NCBI RefSeq assembly: GCF_003259895.1
Contig: NZ_QLME01000012.1
Coordinates: 29,266 to 93,265 of the forward strand
DNA length: 64,000 nt
Source: Halanaerobium saccharolyticum
GTDB taxonomy: Bacteria > Bacillota > Halanaerobiia > Halanaerobiales > Halanaerobiaceae
Direction: 5' to 3'
The position numbers were made by a program, and so were the translations under genes. The notes beneath the pieces were generated by a model that did not search any database, was not told where the DNA came from, and was given only the letters and a program-made list of their open reading frames with translations. Shown in pieces: positions 16,737-27,014 of this stretch. Every line of letters starts with the position of its first letter. Position 1 is the first letter of the stretch.

Positions 16737-17918
16737 GTGAGAAAAATCCCATTAGTTTTAAGACTGTTGATTGGTATTATCTCGGGTATAATAATTGGAT
16801 TATTTTTTCCAGAAAGTATTGCTAGATTACTATATACTTTTACCCATATTTTTGGTAAATTTCTAAATTACATAGTTCCTTTAGTTATTTTAGCATTCAT
16901 AATACCAGGAATTGCTGATTTAGGGGATAAAGCCGGGAGATTATTAGCAACAACTGTTTTGGCCGCCTACGTCTCTACTGTAGTGGCAGGAACAGCAGCT
17001 TATTTAGTAGCGAGCAGAATTGTTCCTACTATTGTACAGGCGGCAGATGTTGCCAACCCGGAAGAAGGTGGTTTGGAAGCTTTTTTAAGTCTTGAAATTT
17101 CTCCCTTATTAGGAATTATGGCTGCCTTAGTAACAGCCTTTATTTTTGGATTGGGAATAAATTATTTACTTAGAAATACAGGTGATAACAAGTTATATCA
17201 ATTAACAAATGAATTCAGAGACATTATTGTTTTAGTAATTGAAAAAGTAATTATTCCATTTTTACCATTACATATTGCCGGTGTTTTTGCCAATATGGCT
17301 TTTAGTGGAAGAGCCTTTGAGACTCTCAGGGTTTTCAGTCAGGTTTTTGCTCTTATTATTTTAATGCATTTATTTTATTTGCTTATTCAGTACTATATAG
17401 CTGGGACAGTGGCCGGTAAGAGTCCACTTAAAAGTTTAAAAAATATGATTCCAGCCTATACCACAGCAATTGGAACTATGTCTAGTGCAGCAACTATTCC
17501 GGTTACTTTAAAAAGTGCCAAGAAAAATAAAATCAACGAAGATATTGCAGATTTTGTAATTCCTTTGGGAGCTACTGTTCATCTGGCAGGGAGTACTATT
17601 ACTATAACAACCTGTGCAGTTGCAGTTGCTTTAATCCAGGGAATACCACTGGAATTTGGAGTCTTTTTTCATTTTATTGCTTTACTTGGGGTGACAATGG
17701 TAGCGGCTCCTGGAGTTCCAGGTGGTGCAGTGATGGCAGCCTTAGGTCTTTTGAGTAGTATTTTAGGATTTGGAGAAGGTGCAACCGCTTTAATGATTGG
17801 TCTTTATTTAGCTCAGGATAGTTTTGGTACTGCCTGTAATGTAACAGGAGATGGAGCTATTGCAATGTTTATTGATGGAATAAGAGAAAAATTTGCAGAT
17901 ACTGCCGAAAACATATAA
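16737..17918 (+). CDS. dicarboxylate/amino acid:cation symporter (DAACS/SDF family)
   Basis: A 393-aa secondary transporter related to GltP/GltT/SstT, taking up acidic or small neutral amino acids or C4-dicarboxylates with Na+ or H+. About eight membrane segments plus two re-entrant loops are expected. The first loop is the serine-containing TMSSAATIPVTLKSA, and the last part carries NVTGDGAIAMFIDGI, matching the conserved substrate/cation site. The gene starts at GTG 16737, 7 nt after AGGAGG. It is monocistronic, with a promoter at 16651 and a terminator at 18044. The precise substrate cannot be decided from sequence. Confidence 0.85.
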   Translation: MRKIPLVLRLLIGIISGIIIGLFFPESIARLLYTFTHIFGKFLNYIVPLVILAFIIPGIADLGDKAGRLLATTVLAAYVSTVVAGTAAYLVASRIVPTIVQAADVANPEEGGLEAFLSLEISPLLGIMAALVTAFIFGLGINYLLRNTGDNKLYQLTNEFRDIIVLVIEKVIIPFLPLHIAGVFANMAFSGRAFETLRVFSQVFALIILMHLFYLLIQYYIAGTVAGKSPLKSLKNMIPAYTTAIGTMSSAATIPVTLKSAKKNKINEDIADFVIPLGATVHLAGSTITITTCAVAVALIQGIPLEFGVFFHFIALLGVTMVAAPGVPGGAVMAALGLLSSILGFGEGATALMIGLYLAQDSFGTACNVTGDGAIAMFIDGIREKFADTAENI

Positions 17919-18043
17919 TGATTATAGATTATAGAAGAAATTAGATTATTAAACAAGAGATCAAGATTAGTATTATAGTTAGATAAAACTAATTTGAAGA
18001 TGGGATTCAGAGTTTGAAAATTAAAGATATTAAGGCTTATTTT

Positions 18044-18099
18044 CCTTATGATAAACAGATAAAAAGACGGAATCTGTTCTATCATAAGGATATTTTTTT
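18044..18099 (+). terminator. intrinsic terminator after the symporter gene
   Basis: A 10-bp stem CCTTATGATA/TATCATAAGG continues through a single bulged C into AACAGAT/ATCTGTT, with an 11-nt loop, followed by a run of seven T residues. Confidence 0.85.
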
Positions 18100-18108
18100 G
18101 TTTTAACC

Positions 18109-18193
18109 GAAAAAATATTTCATAATTATTATAAATACTTGAAATGATATTTCAAAAATGTTAAACTCTTATTAAGAAATGAAAGAATATTTC
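18109..18193 (+). promoter_or_regulatory. murQ promoter with three MurR-like operator repeats
   Basis: Three 13-mers fit GAAAnnATATTTC: 18109-18121 (GAAAAAATATTTC), 18141-18153 (GAAATGATATTTC, the core of TTGAAAT-GAT-ATTTCAA) and 18181-18193 (GAAAGAATATTTC). A promoter TTGAAA (18139) - 17 nt - TAAACT (18162-18167) overlaps the middle copy, and the third lies just before the SD. With an RpiR/MurR regulator in the operon, these are probable binding sites. Confidence 0.65.
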
Positions 18194-18209
18194 GAATGGA
18201 GGCTAAAAT

Positions 18210-19115
18210 ATGAATAATGATTTAGACAAATTGGTTACAGAATCTGTTAATGAAAAGTCCAGAAACATTGATAGAGTAAGTACAGAAAAAATGATAGAAA
18301 TTATTAACAAGGAAGACAAAAAAGTAGCATTGGCTGTAGAAAAAGAAAAGTATAAGATAGCTGAAGCTGTTGATTTAATTACTACAGCGTTAAAAAATGG
18401 TGGAAGATTAATCTACATGGGAGCAGGAACAAGTGGTAGGTTGGGGATTTTAGATGCTTCTGAATGCCCTCCAACTTATGGTGTTAGCAGTGATTTAGTA
18501 CAGGGCTTAATTGCCGGTGGAGAAAAAGCAATTAGAAATTCGATAGAAAATGCAGAAGATAGTAAGGAAGAAGCCGCAGCACATCTTCAGGATATTAATT
18601 TTACTAAGAATGACTTTTTAGTCGGTATAGCTGCAAGTGGAAGTACTCCTTATGTAATAGGGGGATTGGAATACGCCAAATCAAAGGGAGCAAAAACAGC
18701 AGCGTTGAGCTGTAATCCTGATTCTAAAATTGCTGAAGTTGCTGATGTTTCTATAGCACCGGTTGTTGGTCCTGAAGTTGTAACAGGATCTACCAGGATG
18801 AAAGCAGGTACTGCTCAAAAAATGGTATTAAATATGTTAAGTACAGCCACAATGATCAAGCTGGGAAAAGTTTATAAGAATTATATGGTTGATCTACAGG
18901 TTAAAAATAATAAATTAGCTGAAAGAGCTAAAAATATGATCATGGAAGTAAGTGAGGTGAGTTATAAAAAGGCAGAAAAATACCTTAAGAAAACAGATTA
19001 TAATGTTAAACTTGCAATTATGATGCTTAATTCTGGTCTGGAGAAACGGGAGGCTGAACAGGAATTAGAAAAATATGAAGGCCGTTTAGCCGATGCGATT
19101 GAAAATAATAGGTAA
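18210..19115 (+). CDS. murQ: N-acetylmuramic acid 6-phosphate etherase
   Basis: MurQ cleaves the lactyl ether of MurNAc-6-phosphate to give GlcNAc-6-phosphate and D-lactate in the cytoplasm. The 301-aa protein has a SIS sugar-phosphate fold with [21 protein letters not shown] (split over residues 71-91). It carries Glu85 and Glu116 at the positions of the catalytic pair known in E. coli MurQ (Glu83/Glu114), and [23 protein letters not shown] precedes ATG 18210. It is the first gene of a five-gene MurNAc operon. Confidence 0.95.
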   Translation: MNNDLDKLVTESVNEKSRNIDRVSTEKMIEIINKEDKKVALAVEKEKYKIAEAVDLITTALKNGGRLIYMGAGTSGRLGILDASECPPTYGVSSDLVQGLIAGGEKAIRNSIENAEDSKEEAAAHLQDINFTKNDFLVGIAASGSTPYVIGGLEYAKSKGAKTAALSCNPDSKIAEVADVSIAPVVGPEVVTGSTRMKAGTAQKMVLNMLSTATMIKLGKVYKNYMVDLQVKNNKLAERAKNMIMEVSEVSYKKAEKYLKKTDYNVKLAIMMLNSGLEKREAEQELEKYEGRLADAIENNR

Positions 19116-19176
19116 TTATATATATTTTGATTACAATATGTTTAAAAAATTAGAATAAGAAAACAGGAGGGGTACA

Positions 19177-20601
19177 ATGAATAATCAAGATTTGGTTAAG
19201 AAAATTGTACAAAAATTAGGTGGGAAAGAAAACATACTTGCAGCTTCAAATTGTATGACAAGATTGAGAGTTGATCTTAAGGATGACTCTATAGTTAATA
19301 TTAAAGATTTAAAGGCTGTAGAAGGTGTTATGGGAGTTGTTGAAGATGAGACTCTGCAGATAGTTGTTGGCCCAGGAAAAGCAAAAAAATGTCTTGATAT
19401 TCTAAAAAGCGATTATAATATTTCATCTGATTTAGAAGTTGGAGATGACTGGGAGAAAAATAAAGCAGCTGTTAAGAGTGGACAAAAGCAGAGTAAATTG
19501 AAAAGAGGTTTGAAGACAATCGGTAAAATTTTCATACCACTTATTCCAGCTATTATTGCAGCCGGTATTTTTAATGGATTTGCCGGTTTAATTACCAATC
19601 TTCAAAATACAGGTAGTCTACCAACAACTGATTTTTGGAATTTCACCCAACTTCTTTTATCTCTACTTGGAGGTTCATTCCTTGGCTATTTAGCAATTTT
19701 TACAGGGATCAATGCTGCCAAACAGTTTGGAGCAACTGAGGGCTTAGGTGGTATGTTAGGTGCCTTAACAATAATGAGTCAGATAACCGAAATTTCTCAG
19801 ATTTTTGGAATGTATGATGCAGAAGTGCCTTTAAACTCAATTTTGACAACAGGTAAAGGTGGAATAATCGGTGTTATTATTGGTGTTTATATCCTTTCAA
19901 TAATTGAAAAGAAAATCAGAAAATCAATTCCAGATGTTTTAGATTTAATAGTTACTCCGGTAGTAACAATGCTGATTATGGCCCTGGGAATGATCTTTGT
20001 GATCATGCCGCTGTCAGGTGTGCTTTCTGACTGGTTAGTAGGAGCTTTAACTCTGCTTGTAGCTTCAGAAAATCCAATTATTAGCGTAATTTCCGGTTAT
20101 GTCCTGGCAGCTGTGTTTTTACCAATGGTATTACTCGGTTTGCATCATGGATTAATTCCATTATATGCTATTCAGCTGGAAAATATGGGCGGAGTTTCCT
20201 TATTCCCAGTTTTAGCGATGGCAGGAGCAGGCCAGGTAGGGGCTGCAATTGCTATTTATCTTAAAGCTAAAAAGACTAATAATATGAAGTTGAAACAAAT
20301 TATTTCCGGTGCCCTGCCAGCAGGGATTCTGGGTATAGGTGAGCCTTTAATTTATGGTGTTACCTTACCATTAGGCAAGCCCTTTATAACAGCTGGATTG
20401 GGAGCAGGTTTTGGTGGAGCTTTTGTCATGCTGCAGAATGTAATGGCAGGTGCCTGGGGCCCTTCTGGTATAACAGCTATTCCTCTAATGCAGCCTGGAT
20501 CAATGCTTAGTTATTTTATAGGACTTGTTATTGCCTATATTGGTGGATTTGTTGTTACTCATTTCTTTATTAAGGACGAAGAAGTTGCCCAATTACAGTA
20601 G
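19177..20601 (+). CDS. murP: PTS EIIBC component, MurNAc type
   Basis: This 474-aa membrane transporter phosphorylates its sugar during uptake. Residues 1-80 are the EIIB domain with phospho-accepting Cys26 (AASNCMTRLRV). Residues about 110-465 are a sucrose/glucose-family EIIC with roughly ten segments and the GIGEPLIYGVTLPLGKPF sugar-site motif. There is no EIIA domain, as in MurP of other bacteria, so a separate EIIA-Glc-like protein is needed. Operon context (murQ, mupG, murR, nagZ) points to MurNAc or MurNAc-containing disaccharides as substrate. It begins at ATG 19177 after AGGAGGGG. Confidence 0.88.
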   Translation: MNNQDLVKKIVQKLGGKENILAASNCMTRLRVDLKDDSIVNIKDLKAVEGVMGVVEDETLQIVVGPGKAKKCLDILKSDYNISSDLEVGDDWEKNKAAVKSGQKQSKLKRGLKTIGKIFIPLIPAIIAAGIFNGFAGLITNLQNTGSLPTTDFWNFTQLLLSLLGGSFLGYLAIFTGINAAKQFGATEGLGGMLGALTIMSQITEISQIFGMYDAEVPLNSILTTGKGGIIGVIIGVYILSIIEKKIRKSIPDVLDLIVTPVVTMLIMALGMIFVIMPLSGVLSDWLVGALTLLVASENPIISVISGYVLAAVFLPMVLLGLHHGLIPLYAIQLENMGGVSLFPVLAMAGAGQVGAAIAIYLKAKKTNNMKLKQIISGALPAGILGIGEPLIYGVTLPLGKPFITAGLGAGFGGAFVMLQNVMAGAWGPSGITAIPLMQPGSMLSYFIGLVIAYIGGFVVTHFFIKDEEVAQLQ

Positions 20602-20612
20602 AAATAAATTAT

Positions 20613-20642
20613 GGCTCCCATATTCAATTTTTGGGAGCCTTT
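20613..20642 (+). other. intercistronic hairpin between murP and mupG
   Basis: GGCTCCCA and TGGGAGCC form a perfect 8-bp stem followed by only three T residues before A-rich sequence. It probably gives partial termination or 3' protection, lowering mupG-murR-nagZ relative to murQP. Confidence 0.5.
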
Positions 20643-20674
20643 AAATTTATAATAACTTAAAAAGGAGCAAAAAA

Positions 20675-21718
20675 ATGTTAGGAATATCAGTTTACGCAGG
20701 TCTGGATTTAAGTTTAGAAGAAAACATTAAATATTTAGAAGAAGCTAAGCAGCTGGGAATTGAAAATGTATTTTTATCACTACATATACCTGAGGTGAAT
20801 AATAATTTTCTGACTGAAGTTAAAGAGCTGCTTTTAACTATTAATCGACTTAATTTAAATTTAACAGCAGATATTTCAAAAAAATATTTTGAAAACATTA
20901 ATTTAAATAAATTTAACTTTGATGCTTTAAGACTGGATTTCGGTTTTAATACTCAAGAAATTTCTGAACTTAGTCAGAATAAAGATTATAAAATCAACCT
21001 TAATGCCAGTACTTTGACAGAGTCTGATTTAAAATCTATAATTTTCCATGGTGGCAATTTAGATAATTTTGAAGCCTCTCATAATTATTATCCACGCGAA
21101 GAAACAGGGTTATCTAAAGAATTATTGCTTAAAAAAAATAATGTTTTGAAGAAATATGGTATAGAAGTGGCAGCCTTTGTACCGGCCAAATATAAAAAGA
21201 GACCTCCTATTAAAGCTGGACTTCCAACCCTGGAAAAACATAGATTTTTAACACCGCAGACAGCAGCTCAAGATTTATTAAAGTTAGGAATTGATAAAGT
21301 TTATATAGGAGACAGCAGAGCCTCGACAGATGAATTAGAAGATTTTACTGCAGTGAATAAAGATATAACTATTATACCTGTTAAAGTTTTTGAGAGTATA
21401 AGTCAAGAAGAAAAAAGATTGTTAAACTTAGTTCATAAAAATCGTCAGGATCCTGGAGAATATATTATTAGGTCTGAAACCGCAAGAAAAAGCAAAAAAA
21501 ATAAAATAATTCCAAATAATAATATAAAAAGATTTAAACATGCTGTGACGATTGATAATTGTAATTATCAAAGATATGAAGGAGATCTGCAGATCTTAAA
21601 AAAAGGATATCCTGCAGATAAAAGAATAAATGTAGTTGCTGATGCAGGAGATTCGGCAGTGCTTATTGAAAAAATAAAAGAAGGAGATAAATTTAAATTT
21701 AAAATTAAAGGTGAGTAA
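20675..21718 (+). CDS. mupG: 6-phospho-N-acetylmuramidase (MupG/DUF871 family)
   Basis: The 347-aa protein has an N-terminal TIM barrel (MLGISVYAGLDLSLEENIKY, then HNYYPREETGLS) and a C-terminal beta-rich domain from about residue 245, the DUF871 architecture. MupG of Staphylococcus aureus hydrolyses MurNAc-6-phosphate-GlcNAc inside the cell, releasing MurNAc-6-phosphate for MurQ. The operon here has the same genes (murQ, murP, mupG, murR). SD AAAAGGAG precedes ATG 20675. The next gene starts 2 nt after the stop. Function is assigned by family and context. Confidence 0.85.
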   Translation: MLGISVYAGLDLSLEENIKYLEEAKQLGIENVFLSLHIPEVNNNFLTEVKELLLTINRLNLNLTADISKKYFENINLNKFNFDALRLDFGFNTQEISELSQNKDYKINLNASTLTESDLKSIIFHGGNLDNFEASHNYYPREETGLSKELLLKKNNVLKKYGIEVAAFVPAKYKKRPPIKAGLPTLEKHRFLTPQTAAQDLLKLGIDKVYIGDSRASTDELEDFTAVNKDITIIPVKVFESISQEEKRLLNLVHKNRQDPGEYIIRSETARKSKKNKIIPNNNIKRFKHAVTIDNCNYQRYEGDLQILKKGYPADKRINVVADAGDSAVLIEKIKEGDKFKFKIKGE

Positions 21719-21720
21719 TA

Positions 21721-22575
21721 ATGAAAGTTATATTAAAAATAAAAGCTATGTTTAAAGATTTTACAGCAACAGAAAAAAAGATTGCTGATTATATTTTAAA
21801 TAATAAAGAAGAGGTTAGTCAATTATCAGTTAAAGAGCTTGCTCAGTCTGCAGACAGCAGTCCAGCTTCAGTTGTTAGATTTTCTAAGAAGATTGGCTAT
21901 CAGGGCTTTCAGGACTTTAAAATCTCTTTGATTAAAGACTTGCAGGAAGTTGAAAATGAAGAAAAGGTAAAAGTTTATGAAGATATAGCGGTAGACGACG
22001 AAATCGAAGATATAATGGAAAAACTTGCGCATGACAATGTAAAGGTTATAAATAATACAATTAACTTATTATCTGTTAGAGAATTAAAAAAAGCAGTTAA
22101 GGCAATTGAAACTGCAGAAAATATTTATATTTTTGGGATTGGTGCTTCTGGTCTTGTTGCAAAAGATTTAGAGTATAAATTAATGCGAATTAAGAAAACA
22201 GTTATCAATTATGCAGATACGCATGCCCAATTAGCTTCAGCGGCTAATATAGAAAGTACAGACCTAGCAATAGCGATTTCCTATAGCGGAGAGAGTTTAG
22301 AAGTATATGAAGCTTTAAAAACAGCAAAAGAAAGAGGTGCTGAAACTATTTCTATCACAAAATACGGCGAAAATCCTTTGAATAAAATTGCTAATATTAA
22401 GCTTCAGGTGGCAGGCAGTGAGAAAAATATGCGTCTGGGGGCTATCACTTCCAGAATAGCACAGTTAACTGCGGTAGATATTTTATTTGTGGCTTTTGCT
22501 AAAAATGATTTTAGCAAAATAAGTACTTACTTAAAAAACACTCGTGAAAGTGTAGAGCAATTTAAAATAATTTAA
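21721..22575 (+). CDS. murR: MurR/RpiR-family transcriptional regulator
   Basis: A 284-aa regulator. Residues 1-75 form an RpiR-type HTH (FTATEKKIADYIL, then LAQSADSSPASVVRFSKKIGYQGFQDFKISL), and residues about 110-260 a SIS domain that binds sugar phosphates (GIGASGLVAKDLEYKLMRI, then AISYSGESLEVYEALK). It is translated almost directly after mupG. MurNAc-6-phosphate is the known effector of E. coli MurR and is likely here. The three GAAAnnATATTTC sites before murQ are the obvious targets. Confidence 0.88.
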   Translation: MKVILKIKAMFKDFTATEKKIADYILNNKEEVSQLSVKELAQSADSSPASVVRFSKKIGYQGFQDFKISLIKDLQEVENEEKVKVYEDIAVDDEIEDIMEKLAHDNVKVINNTINLLSVRELKKAVKAIETAENIYIFGIGASGLVAKDLEYKLMRIKKTVINYADTHAQLASAANIESTDLAIAISYSGESLEVYEALKTAKERGAETISITKYGENPLNKIANIKLQVAGSEKNMRLGAITSRIAQLTAVDILFVAFAKNDFSKISTYLKNTRESVEQFKII

Positions 22576-22594
22576 TAGAGGAAAGGTACAATAA

Positions 22595-24301
22595 ATGAAA
22601 AAAAATATAAGTTTAGTTTTATTAATTTTTATTATATTATCTTTCTCGTTTATAGCAAAAGCAAATAATTTTCAGCAAAAATTTAATTTTTATAAATTTT
22701 TGGACTCTGGAGGTGAATATTTAATGGAATATAAGTTAGAAAATATGTCCTTAGAAGAAAAAGTGGGTCAGTTATTTCAGATTGGCTTTTCGACTTCAGC
22801 AGTTAGTGATCAGGTGAGAGATATGATAGAAAATTATCATGTTGGTGGAGTGATATATTTCAGCAGGAACATAGAAAATCCTGCCCAGACTGCAGAGCTA
22901 TCAAATAAACTGCAGCAGCTGGCTGTAAATTCAGGATCTGAAATTCCTTTGTTTATTTCTGCCGATCAGGAAGGTGGAACAGTTACCAGATTAAATGGTG
23001 CAACTCATTTTCCAGGGAATATGGCCCTGGGAGCAGCCAATGATCAGAATTTAACTGAGGATGTGGCTAAATTTACTGCAGTAGAACTTAGAAATTTAGG
23101 TATAAATGTTAATCTGGCTCCAGTACTTGATGTTAACAATAATCCTGAAAACCCGGTAATTGGAGTTCGTTCATTTGGGGAAGATCCTGAGCTAGTAGCA
23201 GAATTAGGAGCAGCCTACATAAAAGGTCTGCAGTCAAAAGGAGTTATTGCTACCGCTAAACATTTTCCGGGACATGGAGATACAGATACAGATTCCCACC
23301 TTGATTTGCCAATTATAAAACATCAGCGTTCAAGATTGGATAGAGTAGAATTATATCCATTTAAAAAGGCAATTGAGGCTGGAGTAGACAGTATAATGAC
23401 TGCTCATGTATATTTTCCGGCTATCGAAAATAACCAGGGTATCCCTGCTACACTTTCAAAATCGGTATTAACCGGTCTATTAAGAAATGAGCTAAACTTT
23501 GAGGGCTTAATAATTACTGATTGTATGGAAATGGATGCAATAGTTAAAACATTTGGTACAGTAGAAGGAGCAGTCAAAACAATTGAAGCAGGTAGTGATA
23601 CAGTTTTAGTTTCACACAGCTATCAGCGGCAAAAAAATGCAATTGAGGCTGTAATAGAGGCTGTAAAATCGGGTAGGATTAGCGAAAAAAGAATTGATGC
23701 TTCTGTAAAAAGAATATTAACACTTAAAGGGAAAATAATTAACCTGGAGCAGATTGATCAAGCCAATCCGGATCAAATTGATTTTAAAAAACACCAGAAG
23801 ACAGCTCAGAAGCTTGCAGAAAAAGCACTGACTTTAGTCAAGGATGAAGGTGTTTTTCCTATAAAGAATATTGAGCAAAAGAAGGTCAGTGTAATTGATT
23901 TTAAGATGGAAAGAGTTTCTCTGACAGAAGATGAAGGCAAAAAAAGCAATCTATTTGTTGACTATTTGAGTCAGGAAATTAACAAATTTGAGTATATTAG
24001 ACTGCAGAATATGACTTTAAGCACAGCAGCAAAACAAAAGTTGGAGGACAGTGATTTAATTATTGTTTGTACCTATAATGCCACTGCAAATAGATATCAA
24101 GCAGAACTGGCAGAAAAATTGGCTGAAAACAATAAAGTTCTAGTACTTGCACTTCGTAATCCGTATGACTATCAATTTATAGAGAAAACTCAAGCTTTTA
24201 TAACAACTTACGATCACAGCCCGGCCAATCAGAGAGCAGCTGCGGATTTTATTTTAGGAAAAATAGAGGCTGAAGGAAAACTGCCAGTTAATTTTAATTG
24301 A
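22595..24301 (+). CDS. nagZ: beta-N-acetylhexosaminidase NagZ, GH3, with two possible starts
   Basis: NagZ removes terminal GlcNAc from muropeptides or from GlcNAc-MurNAc. The GH3 barrel carries AKHFPGHGDTDTDSH with the Asp233-His235 dyad used as acid/base and the nucleophile Asp309 in IITDCMEMDAI. A C-terminal alpha/beta domain (about 400-568) follows, as in the Bacillus NagZ (YbbD) type. The long form begins with a signal peptide (residues 1-23, ending AKA). An in-frame ATG at codon 44 (22724) has its own strong SD, GGAGGTG, giving a cytoplasmic form of 525 residues. The enzyme could thus act in two compartments. Last gene of the mur operon. Confidence 0.9.
   Translation: MKKNISLVLLIFIILSFSFIAKANNFQQKFNFYKFLDSGGEYLMEYKLENMSLEEKVGQLFQIGFSTSAVSDQVRDMIENYHVGGVIYFSRNIENPAQTAELSNKLQQLAVNSGSEIPLFISADQEGGTVTRLNGATHFPGNMALGAANDQNLTEDVAKFTAVELRNLGINVNLAPVLDVNNNPENPVIGVRSFGEDPELVAELGAAYIKGLQSKGVIATAKHFPGHGDTDTDSHLDLPIIKHQRSRLDRVELYPFKKAIEAGVDSIMTAHVYFPAIENNQGIPATLSKSVLTGLLRNELNFEGLIITDCMEMDAIVKTFGTVEGAVKTIEAGSDTVLVSHSYQRQKNAIEAVIEAVKSGRISEKRIDASVKRILTLKGKIINLEQIDQANPDQIDFKKHQKTAQKLAEKALTLVKDEGVFPIKNIEQKKVSVIDFKMERVSLTEDEGKKSNLFVDYLSQEINKFEYIRLQNMTLSTAAKQKLEDSDLIIVCTYNATANRYQAELAEKLAENNKVLVLALRNPYDYQFIEKTQAFITTYDHSPANQRAAADFILGKIEAEGKLPVNFN
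22709..22726 (+). promoter_or_regulatory. internal ribosome binding site and second start in nagZ
   Basis: GGAGGTG (22709-22715) lies 8 nt before the in-frame ATG 22724-22726. This is better than the SD of the upstream start (GAGGAAAGG, with a longer spacing to ATG 22595). Initiation here would skip the signal peptide but keep the whole GH3 domain, which starts with the NMSLEEKVGQLFQ motif. Confidence 0.55.
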
Positions 24302-24309
24302 ATCTTTTC

Positions 24310-24338
24310 TTGACAGAATTACTTATCTATGTTAAAGT
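24310..24338 (+). promoter_or_regulatory. promoter of the methionine operon
   Basis: Consensus TTGACA (24310-24315) and TAAAGT (24333-24338) are 17 nt apart. This starts transcription about 10 nt before the SAM riboswitch, just past the nagZ stop. Confidence 0.6.
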
Positions 24339-24355
24339 TATAAAAAACAATAAAA

Positions 24356-24456
24356 CTTATCTAGAGAGGTGGAGGGACTGGCCCTTTGAAACCCGGCAAC
24401 CAGCAGTTAGTTACTGCCCGGTGCTAATTCCAGCAGGAAAATTCCTGAAAGATAAG
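24356..24456 (+). ncRNA. SAM-I (S-box) riboswitch
   Basis: The element has the S-box signature: GAGAGGTGGAGGGACTGG-CCC, then TTTGAAACCCGGCAACC, and later CGGTGCTAATTCC. P1 is formed by CTTATC (24356-24361) and GATAAG (24451-24456). It senses S-adenosylmethionine. When SAM is high the downstream terminator at 24471 should form and shut off metY and metA. An ORF passes through this region but is not a gene. Confidence 0.97.
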
Positions 24457-24470
24457 GAGTTAATTTATTA

Positions 24471-24502
24471 CCCACTCCTACTTTTAGGAAGTGGGATTTT
24501 TT
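24471..24502 (+). terminator. expression-platform terminator of the SAM riboswitch
   Basis: CCCACTCCT pairs with AGG-AAGTGGG (one bulged A) around a short loop, followed by six T residues (24497-24502). Confidence 0.9.
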
Positions 24503-24622
24503 GATTTAAGAGCAGGACATTTTATTTTTAAAATGAGTAGTACAGGTAGTAGTAATTAGTAGGTTGATCATCTAGTTTTATTGTTTTTAATTTGAGAAGA
24601 GAATATTAGAGGAGGAAATTAA

Positions 24623-25900
<1,278 letters not shown>

Positions 25901-26035
25901 GAAAATTTTTTTGAGATAAATACTTAATAAAAGAAGGAGAAAGTTTCTGATTTTAATATTTTTTTAAAAGAAGCTTTTTCCCTAAACAAAAATTATAAAT
26001 TTTATTAGATTTTAAGAAGCCAGGAGTGAGAAAAG

Positions 26036-26953
26036 ATGCCAATTAAAATACAGGACGAATTACCAGCAGTAGAAACCCTTGAAAATGAAAATATATTTGT
26101 AATGAAAGAATCACGAGCAACCCATCAGGATATACGTTCGTTAAAGATCTTAATCTTAAATTTAATGCCCACCAAAATCAAAACAGAAACTCAGATTTTA
26201 CGTTTAATTGGTAATTCCCCACTGCAGGTTGATGTTGATCTGATGCATCCGGAGAGTCATAATTCTAAAAATACTTCCGAGGAACATCTGATAAAGTTTT
26301 ATAATACTTTTGAAGAGATTAAAGATAATAATTATGATGGTATGATAATCACCGGTGCTCCGGTTGAAACCTTGGATTTTGAAGAAGTAGATTACTGGGA
26401 AGAACTGCAGAAGATTATGGACTGGAGTCTGCATCATGTTTTTTCTACCCTTCATATATGCTGGGGAAGTCAGGCAGGTCTTTATCATCATTATGGGATT
26501 CCAAAATATCCTTTAGCTGAAAAAATGTTTGGAGTTTTCCTTCATTATAAGACTAAAAAACATGTTAAATTAATGCGTGGTTTTGATGACTTATTCTATG
26601 TTCCCCAATCACGGCATACAGAAATCAGAAGAGAAGATATTACAGAGATTGAAGAGCTGGAAGTTCTTTCGGAATCAGAAGAATCGGGTATTTATCTTGT
26701 AGCCAGCAAAAATGGTCGTCAGGTTTTTGCAACCGGCCACTCGGAGTATGATCGAGAAAGTCTGGAGGAAGAATACTTAAGAGATATTAATAAAGGAATG
26801 AAGATTGAGCCTCCTCAAAATTATTATAAAGATGATGATCCTGACAAGGAAATTATTATGCGCTGGCGTAGTCATGCCAATCTATTGTTTGTTAACTGGT
26901 TGAACTATTATGTCTATCAGGAAACTCCATTTGACTTAAGTAAACTAAAATAA
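26036..26953 (+). CDS. metA: homoserine O-acetyltransferase (MetA family)
   Basis: This 305-aa class-I amidotransferase-like enzyme activates homoserine for methionine synthesis. The catalytic triad is visible as Cys142 ([15 protein letters not shown]), His235 and Glu237 (ATGHSEYD). Residue 111 is Glu in GAPVETLDF, where E. coli has Gly. Published work on MetA links Glu111 to acetyl-CoA use, so O-acetylation is expected, matching the MetY partner. It is preceded by a 135-nt gap containing a 12-bp stem with two G-U pairs (25936-25981), possibly an intercistronic attenuator. SD CCAGGAGTGAG precedes ATG 26036. Confidence 0.93.
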   Translation: MPIKIQDELPAVETLENENIFVMKESRATHQDIRSLKILILNLMPTKIKTETQILRLIGNSPLQVDVDLMHPESHNSKNTSEEHLIKFYNTFEEIKDNNYDGMIITGAPVETLDFEEVDYWEELQKIMDWSLHHVFSTLHICWGSQAGLYHHYGIPKYPLAEKMFGVFLHYKTKKHVKLMRGFDDLFYVPQSRHTEIRREDITEIEELEVLSESEESGIYLVASKNGRQVFATGHSEYDRESLEEEYLRDINKGMKIEPPQNYYKDDDPDKEIIMRWRSHANLLFVNWLNYYVYQETPFDLSKLK

Positions 26954-26976
26954 AAATTAAATAAAAAAGATAAAAT

Positions 26977-27008
26977 AAAAACCCTTCAGTTTTTTTCTGA
27001 AGGGTTTT
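26977..27008. terminator. bidirectional terminator between metA and the LacI-type gene
   Basis: AAAACCCTTCAG and CTGAAGGGTTTT form a 12-bp stem with A-runs upstream and T-runs downstream on both strands, serving the convergent metA and LacI-family genes. Confidence 0.9.
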
Positions 27009-27014
27009 TACAAT

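Noticed and set aside
17813..18085. 90-codon minus-strand ORF at the end of the symporter gene
   Set aside because: It crosses the intrinsic terminator at 18044-18099 and part of the symporter coding region; no SD.
24298..24504. 68-codon plus-strand ORF after nagZ
   Set aside because: It runs through the SAM-I riboswitch and its terminator and has no SD; the RNA structure explains the sequence.
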